Source of the DNA: Polydactylus sextarius
Lineage: Eukaryota; Chordata; Actinopteri; Polynemidae
Assembly (NCBI GenBank): GCA_016801845.1
Contig: CM028925.1
Coordinates: forward strand, 868,001 to 932,000
Direction of reading: 5' to 3'
DNA: 64,000 nt
Program-made: the position numbers and the translations under genes
The notes under the pieces: model-generated
Seen by the model: only the letters and a program-made list of their open reading frames with translations
Database searches by the model: none
Told to the model about the DNA's origin: nothing
In this document: positions 57,491 to 64,000 of the stretch, in pieces
Layout of the letters: each line of letters opens with the position of its first letter
Position numbering within the stretch: position 1 is the first letter of the stretch

Positions 57491-59489
57491 AGCCTTACCT
57501 CGACGGGGGACACCCCCCCTCCCTCCAACACACACACACACACACACACACAGCAGAAGCAGTCACACTGCGGACACACTGACAATCCCTGACGTGGAAT
57601 GAAACGTAGTGTTCAAAACACATTTCCAGCTACATCACAAAATACTAGAAATACCTGAGTATGTTTGAGTCACAAATACAAAAAATTTTAAAAGATCGGT
57701 CTTTAGAGTCGGACCATCATCCACCACTGGTATGTACCTGCATGTAATCTAGATTGTGCTATGTACAGCTGAGTGATAAATAAAGGTTTAGCATTTTGCC
57801 GCTAATGCGTAATGTTGCTACGCTGACCGCTGCTTATTTTACTGTAAAAAAACAAACGCGATGCGACGTTTGCAGACAGGCAGAGCGGTGTATTATGGGT
57901 AAGGTTGATAAAGGTGGAGGTTAAGTGGACAGTTAATGGAGCGGGCTCTTATTTTGTAATGTGTAAAGAACACAGAAGCTTCATCCATTTCCTGCCTCGC
58001 TCCCTCCTCCCTCTCTCACTAGTTCAGCTGTCTGGTCAATGGGACCGGGGCAAGTAGCCAAACATGTAGAGCCAAGCCCCCCCCCGCTTCACCCCTCCCC
58101 CTCTTCCTCTCCCATCCAGACGGCCTCCTGTTCAGCTGTGCCGCTCGCCGCAGGTTCCAGCCAGGTCAGATGTTCAACACGGGCGACAACATGTTCCCTC
58201 CTCACCGCTGTTTAACCACGCCTGGCTGTCACGCTCCACGCCGACCGATGCGGCCTCCGCAAAGGACTGGGACCGCGGCGATCGCAAAGGTGATTTCAGA
58301 GTTTGTTCGGTTTCTGGCATGTTGGGAAAAAAAAAAACAAAAAAAACCCATCTGAAACCATGTTTACGACACAAACCACGCTCAGCTGAAGCTACTGTTA
58401 ATTAAACACCAGGTCGTGGCAGGTTTATAGACTGTGAGTGCTAACTGAGGATTTCAACAATAAATCAACACACACAGCGATTGTCTTTACTTACAGAGAT
58501 ACATGTGAATATGTGCAGCCTATTAGAAAAGCAGGCTTGATTCTTTTTTTCTAATTGTATTAAATTTGTGACTTATGTGACCGAGGATGCCGAATTATAA
58601 TTATTATTATTCATTTTTTGGTCATTTGCATATACGATACAACCTATTTATGAGTACGTATATGTCTTGTCTTTTACTTTTGTTCTTCTACTTTGACTTT
58701 TAAAATCCTGAAAAGCCAAAAAAAAAAAAAAAAACACAACAAAAAACTGATCGGAAAGGATGGAGAAGCAGATGGTAAAAAAGGTCGTTTTCGTGGGACG
58801 AGCAGTAAAACTTTTAGCACCGCAGGTGTTGCAAACACCCACATACAACTCGGAAGAAGACGGCGACAATTTGCCGTCGACGGGAAAGTTTTCTAAATGT
58901 TTGGAAAAAACGACTTTTTGACCGGAAACAATCAGATGTTCGCGCAAGAGCGTAAAAAACGGAAATTCAAACGAAGGCAGTGGGGGTTTTATGTTTGTTT
59001 TTGCTGCTCGTTGTGCTAATATTGCACTTTTTTTTTTTTTTTCCCGTAATGTTTCTGTATGTATGTATGACACACGTGTGGTCTAATCATATTTGTTTCC
59101 CAGATTCCTCGTGGTTGGAAATGTACACATCATACCAATGTGAGAAAATAATCACTTTAAAGGGGATTAAAGCGATGGAAGAAAACTTTGAGGAAACGCA
59201 CACACACACACACACACGCACAACACACACAGTGCAGCGGTGGCCCATGTGTCCGAGTGGAAGGTGCAGGCCTTCGTGCTCGCCGCCCAGGTGCAGAGCA
59301 GATAGGGTTGCAGCGCGTAAAAAGGGCTAATTCCGGCGCGGCTGTGGGAACGCCAGCTGCCCCCGTATTTCTCAAAAATCTGAAATTGTTTTGGATTCGC
59401 GCGCCAACAGAAGGACTCGACATGCACGAGTGAAAGCAGCTCGTTTCCTGTGTCTTCCCACGTCAATAAAATAACCGCTCGGTACCGTG
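57491..59489. other. Spacer with CA repeats and homopolymers
   Basis: CA run 57529-57552, C run 58077-58085, A run 58719-58734, T run near 59030-59042, CA run 59200-59217. No gene seen. Confidence 0.4.
57529..57552. repeat. (CA)n microsatellite
   Basis: CA run of about twelve units. Confidence 0.93.
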
Positions 59490-59700
59490 GCGAAACCTAA
59501 CTTCTGTTCTTCCCTCCTCGACCCCCCGCTGACGCCCCCACCCCACCCATCCTTCCCCTCCCCTGCGTTTGATAGATGACACAGAATGTATCAGAGCTTT
59601 ATCAAAGCGGGAGGACTCGAGCAGAAAATATGCACATGTTTGACCATTACAGCCTCGACGCAGCTATCGACCGCGCCGAAGTCAAACGCTCCCGCTCGGT
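59490..59700. promoter_or_regulatory. Weak candidate non-coding element
   Basis: The segment 59565-59660 (TTTGATAGATGACAC, GCTTTATCAAAGCGG, AAATATGCACATG) is even and motif-bearing; TTTATCAAAG is a TCF/LEF-like or Meis/GATA-type word. Confidence 0.25.
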
Positions 59701-60160
59701 TCGTGCGGCAACCTTTAAACCTCCCGCGCGCTCGTTTCTCCAAATGAGATCGCCGGCGGTTCGAGTCGTAACGAGCTGCACTTTTCCTCGCAGTCCACAC
59801 AACCTTTAAACCTTTACCAACTCAGCCTTTTGTTGTGCTGCTGCCGCAGACACACTTTTACAGCTCATTTCCAAAACATCACGGTGGTTTGAATATTTGG
59901 TTCATCAGACACAGAGGATCAGGGTTAAAGTGCTCCGCTGCTGAAAATATCCACTGCAACTGCAGCTTTTGAAAGTTGAGATAATATTGTTAACAAATTG
60001 TATTCAAATTGTAAATTCAATGTTTTATTTTTTTGTTTTTTTTTTTTTGTATTCAAAAGTACTTCCTGTACTTTTCCATATTCTAACTGTTTTCTCTGCT
60101 TTTGTATTATATTCATTTTTAAATAAATATTTTACACAATTTTTTTTTTTTTTTTTATCT
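59701..60160. other. AT-rich spacer
   Basis: T runs at 60037-60048 and 60139-60156; no gene seen. Confidence 0.4.
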
Positions 60161-60413
60161 TTTGTAAATTATTTTCACGTTAGATATTCAGGAATTTTTT
60201 TAAAACAGATTTCAATCAAATATTTTTATTTGATTTAATTGATTTTTTATTTTATTCTTTTGGCAACATAATTTCATTTTTTTTTTTTTTTTTTTGGCCA
60301 ACCAAAGAAAAAAAAAAAAAAAAAAAAAAAATAAAATCAATTAAATCAAATAAAAATATTTGACTAAAATTTGTTTAAAAAAATTACATAAATATCGAAC
60401 GTGAAAATAATTT
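60161..60413. repeat. Long AT-rich inverted repeat (hairpin-forming)
   Basis: The left arm runs from about 60161 to 60255. It includes AAATTATTTTCACGTTAGAT and ATCAAATATTTTTATTTGAT, then TTAATTGATTTT. The right arm, about 60330 to 60413, is its reverse complement with few mismatches (ATCAATTAAATCAAATAAAA, then ATATTTGACTAAAA and CGAACGTGAAAATAATTTCG). The spacer of about 75 bp holds a T run and an A run that also pair. The structure suggests a fold-back element or an inverted duplication. Confidence 0.9.
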
Positions 60414-61979
60414 CGAAAAAAATCAACAACACCCAACAAAATAATACCTATACTACTATAACTATATAAAGGTATACATTAAAGATGTAAATACTGTTGA
60501 GGTCTGACCCATCAGTCTGCATCTGGCTCCATGTTTTAGTCCCGTGTTGTGGTTTTTTTTTTTTTTTGTGCAGATCACAAGGAAACTTGTTGAAACGCAG
60601 CTCAACTCAGCAGCACAACAGATGCGTCAACATTCAACACTGTCGGTGACACCGCGTGGCAGCAGAAACGAGCCGACTGTCGGTGTCGTCTCTCCGCGGC
60701 AGCTTGTTGGGGTTTTTTTTTTTTTTTTCCGGCGGGCAGATGTTCCTCGTCAGGCGTCGGTCGACCTGCGAGACGGAGATGAAACAGTTTTTGGACGCCG
60801 CTTGACCTGAGGAGAGGGAAAAAAAAAAAAAAAGGCTTGTCCCCGGCAAGATTTTTGGTTTGTAGACGGATGGATGTGGACTGAGATCAGCAGAATGGCA
60901 TCTGCTTTACACGCCCACACACACACACACACACACACACTGCTGAGATATTAACAGTTTAAAGCTGAGCAGCAACTGAACAGCTTTTCTGTCTATTTGT
61001 TCTTTTTTTTTTTTTTTTAAAAAAGTGGCCTGGCAGCAAAATCACTTAAATTCACACTTAGAAATTCCCCTTAACCTCTTCACCCTCTGACTCCATCACT
61101 AGAGTAGTTACATCCACGGTTGTAATCTAGAGAGCAGCTTTAATCAAACAACCTGCTACTGTACAAACTTAAGTTTTACGCGGAGAGGTGGGGTAAAGTC
61201 ACGTCGGCGATCGTTACGATGTCCGTAGACGTTACCGTGACTTAATATGTGCGTGAAACATATCCTGTTTTCAACTGATTTTTGAAGCTTTAAGTCGCTT
61301 GAAGAAACTCGGACTTTCACGCTAAAGGCAAGTCTGACGCTAAGGTCAAGTTCCTCGCTATGCTATGTGGCTAATAAAACGCCAATAAAATAGACAATGA
61401 ACAAACAGGTCGATCAGTTTATATAAATTCGACGTGGTAGTTGAGATTTCTTATCCCGAGCGAATTGGTCATTTATATTACAGACGTCCTGTGGTAAAAC
61501 TACATTACTCCACCGACCCATGTAAAACGAATCCCGTCTGAATAGTGCTTAAGACTGTGTCGGTGCATTATGGGAAATATAGGAAGGTTGATCAAATTTT
61601 TAACACCCTTTATGTCAAATATATATAATATTGTCCGAAGGTCAAACAACAAAAGAATCATTGGGGTTAAAGAGGTTCAGAGAGTTTGTTCAGATTTCCC
61701 CTTAAATCTGAACGTGGTACCATTTCCCTCTTATTTTGACGTGATATTGACGATTGATTGATTGATTTGGTGTGACGTTGACCTGTTGAACATCAACGTT
61801 GACTTTTCCCTTCAAATCAACCAATTAAATATGAGAAAACCTTCCAATTCAGTGACGTTAATTGAGATATTCGACGGCGTGTCTGTGCGTCGACGTCGCC
61901 ATCAATTGTAATAGCGGAGCTCCCAAAGGGTCGAGGGATTTGAAGACTTTACCAAGGCTTTAATGTGTAAAGTTAAGGG
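60414..61979. other. Spacer, nothing recognised
   Basis: T/A runs, a CA repeat 60916-60940, and a repeat-like segment at 61493-61590 beginning AAAACTACATTAC and ending GTGCATTATGGGAAATATAG, wording often seen at the ends of fish DNA-element copies. No gene seen. Confidence 0.35.
60916..60940. repeat. (CA)n microsatellite
   Basis: CA run of about twelve units. Confidence 0.93.
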
Positions 61980-62800
61980 ATTTTGTCCCGCAAATTTCCT
62001 TTTTAAAACTTTGCGGGGTTTGATAAGCTCTGATTAAAGGGATCTTTAAGGGACTCTTCAACACCTGGTGCTTCCGTGTGTTGAAGGAGAGCTAGAACTT
62101 CAGGTGATAATTGTGCTCCCAGCCTGAACATATAAATTGTTTGCTCTCCATTTTCTTTCCCACCAATTAGAGACGTCTGCGGTGGCAGAGCCACCACATT
62201 GCACTCTTGGACCTTCATCAACGGGGGGATGAGGCGATTCTCTTGCTTGTGTGAAATGGTGCTGGCAGTCTCCGCCGCTCGCATTCATTCCCCACATAAA
62301 CTCCTCTTTTTTTTTTCTTTCTTTCTTTCTTTTTTTTTTTTTGCGGTTTCCTCCCCCGGCGATACAGACAGCACAATAGTCTCACTGAGCGGTGACGATT
62401 AACACATAAAAGCGACACGGGGAATCTCGCTGCTAGATACTAGCGCACATGAGAGGGCAAAGCATTCATACCATGCCAAGAACTTCAGTGGGAGCCCTCT
62501 CTATCTGATTGGTGATCTTTTGTTTTGGCGTTGCCCTCAATTCGGGGGAACGTGCCCAATCAGATTACGGAGAGGGAGGCAGAGCGAGACGACAATCGCT
62601 GTTTTCTATTTACTCCATGTATCTCCAAACGGCTTCACTTAAGGCAGCCACAGATAAGTCAAGTCTCCATCTCAAATCTTCAACTTTTACACCCCCCCTC
62701 CACCCCCGCCACCACGATCCCTCGACTGCTTTCCTTCCTCCCTCGAGCAGATGTGTTGTTTTGTTGCATAGTAGTGCTCAGACACTGAAGTTGGATTGAA
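61980..62800. promoter_or_regulatory. Strong candidate conserved non-coding cluster 27
   Basis: Contains AGGTGATAATTGTGC, CATATAAATTGTTTGC, CCACCAATTAGAGACG, GCTCGCATTCATTCC, GGTGACGATTAACAC, AAAGCATTCATACC and an opposed pair of CCAAT boxes (ATCTGATTGG 62503-62512; CCAATCAGAT 62556-62565). A T run (62307-62342) splits it. Short ORFs lack family resemblance. Confidence 0.4.
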
Positions 62801-64000
62801 TACAATCAGATATTCTCATGTTTTTGTTTTTTTTTTTGTTTTTTTTTCAGTCCAGAACTTCAAGCGCTAGTTTTAAGCGACAGGTAATGGAGGAAATCGG
62901 TCTCTTGTCGACAAAATAAGAGCTCAAAGTGGAGCTCCCATCCAAACCACCTTCTGTTTTTCTATATATCGGAGCGGTTGGTGTGTAAAGCAGTGACAAC
63001 ACACACACATACACACACACGCAAGGTGTTTTATAATGACTCCAAACACTGTGAACATGCAGAGAGCAAAAAGATCTGTTGGCTGGTGGTGAAAAGTTAA
63101 TATCTACTTGATAATAGTGATAACATACCAAAAAAATAAACAGTTAACATTTCAAATGTGGCTGCAGTAAACTCATAAATATATATGATAACTAGCTCCT
63201 GACGATGTTCCTCTGATTAACTGATGTACATCTTCATTTTTAAACATTAACACCATTAACAGTTAAATCTTTGACGAGACCAAACCAAAAAAAAAAAAAA
63301 AAAAACTAGAGTGAGTGATGTGTGCGTGTGAATCATCAGTAGCCGTGTCAATTTTCCATCCCGAACTGGTCACAAGTTTCAGTTGTGATGTGAAGCAGGT
63401 TCAGGTAAGATGCTCAACTTCCTCCTTTTTTTCGAATTTTTTTATTCATTTATTTATTTTTTTTAACGCCTGAACAAACTGAGGCGTTTATATCTTAGAA
63501 ATAGAAACGATGTGCATTTACATGAATACAGTTAATGTCACGTTACATCTTTTTCCATTTGCACCATATGGTCCAATCACTTTACAGACGTGACATTAAA
63601 GACGTACGTGTGTGTACATATATGCAAATGAGCGCATATTTTATGTTATATATGTTAATGACGATCTAATGTGATTACGTGCGTACATATTAGTGTCACT
63701 AATGAATTAATATCAGATGATAATGATGACATTAGAACATTGTATTTATACATATGTTGAAGACTTGCAAACACGTATATTTACGATCCAGTGCAATGTG
63801 CCATTTGTATTATATGTTTTGTGTATATATATATATATATCATGCAATGAAGTTGGTTTATAGACGTCAACATATGGAAAAGAAATTTCAGATTAATTAT
63901 TTAATCTGAAATTTCCATGAAATATTTAATTTCATGGAACAAAGATTCAACAGCAACAAAAACAAACCTGTTGAATATTAATATATATAATATTTGTACT
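62801..64000. other. AT-rich right end of window
   Basis: AT-rich with T runs (62829-62838), a CA-rich stretch 62999-63020, an A run 63288-63304, TA repeats near 63825-63840 and two adjacent hairpins (own entry). No gene seen. Confidence 0.4.
63883..63937. other. Two perfect hairpins back to back
   Basis: The first has 14-bp arms (AAATTTCAGATTAA and TTAATCTGAAATTT) with loop TTAT at 63897-63900. The second starts on the next base, with 9-bp arms (CCATGAAAT and ATTTCATGG) and loop ATTTA at 63924-63928. Confidence 0.92.

Noticed and set aside
61493..61590. Possible second MITE with inverted CACCGAC/GTCGGTG ends
   Set aside because: Only seven bases pair convincingly and the remainder does not align, so the element is not supported.

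Overview
The window looks like a piece of a teleost nuclear genome, most likely a percomorph-type fish. The evidence is compact GT-AG introns in the one recognisable gene, many CA/TG, TA and GA microsatellites, very many long A/T homopolymers, and fragments of interspersed repeats of the kind common in fish. No bacterial, viral or organellar organisation is present. The species assignment is inference.

The only gene I can support is at the left edge (1-2956, + strand). It is the 3' part of kynureninase (kynu), the PLP enzyme of the tryptophan-kynurenine pathway. Twelve exons can be joined by canonical splice sites, the first of them cut by the window start. They cover roughly the last 375 residues of a protein that is 465 residues long in human. 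The eleventh exon carries one extra base around 2622-2628 that breaks the reading frame. Everything downstream of it stays intact in the shifted frame, so it is either an assembly/sequencing error or a recent lesion. A poly(A) signal follows at 3092.

From about 3.1 kb to the window end (61 kb) I see no supportable protein-coding gene. The many ORFs there are short, unspliced, often made of low-complexity sequence and match nothing I recognise. This stretch alternates between two textures. Blocks of 0.2-1.4 kb have even composition, few simple repeats and many TAATTA, ATTTGCAT-like, CACCTG and CCAAT motifs; I annotate these as candidate conserved non-coding (regulatory) elements. Between them lies sequence full of microsatellites, homopolymers and decayed repeats. 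That alternation is typical of a gene desert around a developmental regulator. In human, KYNU lies beside ARHGAP15, GTDC1 and the CNE-rich ZEB2 locus, so a zeb2-type regulatory desert is the leading hypothesis. It is not demonstrated here and needs alignment.

Recognisable or suspected mobile-element remnants: a terminal-inverted-repeat element (19649-20092), a tRNA-derived SINE on the minus strand (43485-43605), a degenerate copy of a very common fish interspersed repeat (32518-32770) with a probable second fragment (31635-31730), a non-LTR retrotransposon 3' tail (about 37380-37535), and several repeat-like fragments. Structural oddities include a 250-bp inverted repeat (60161-60413), two perfect hairpins back to back near the right end (63883-63937), several shorter perfect palindromes or hairpins, G-quadruplex-prone runs (18798-18908) and long purine/pyrimidine tracts (44920-45016 and 52600-53190). 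I found no clear new molecular system. The observations most worth checking are the kynu frameshift, the candidate regulatory desert and one exon-like open segment at 23445-23600.
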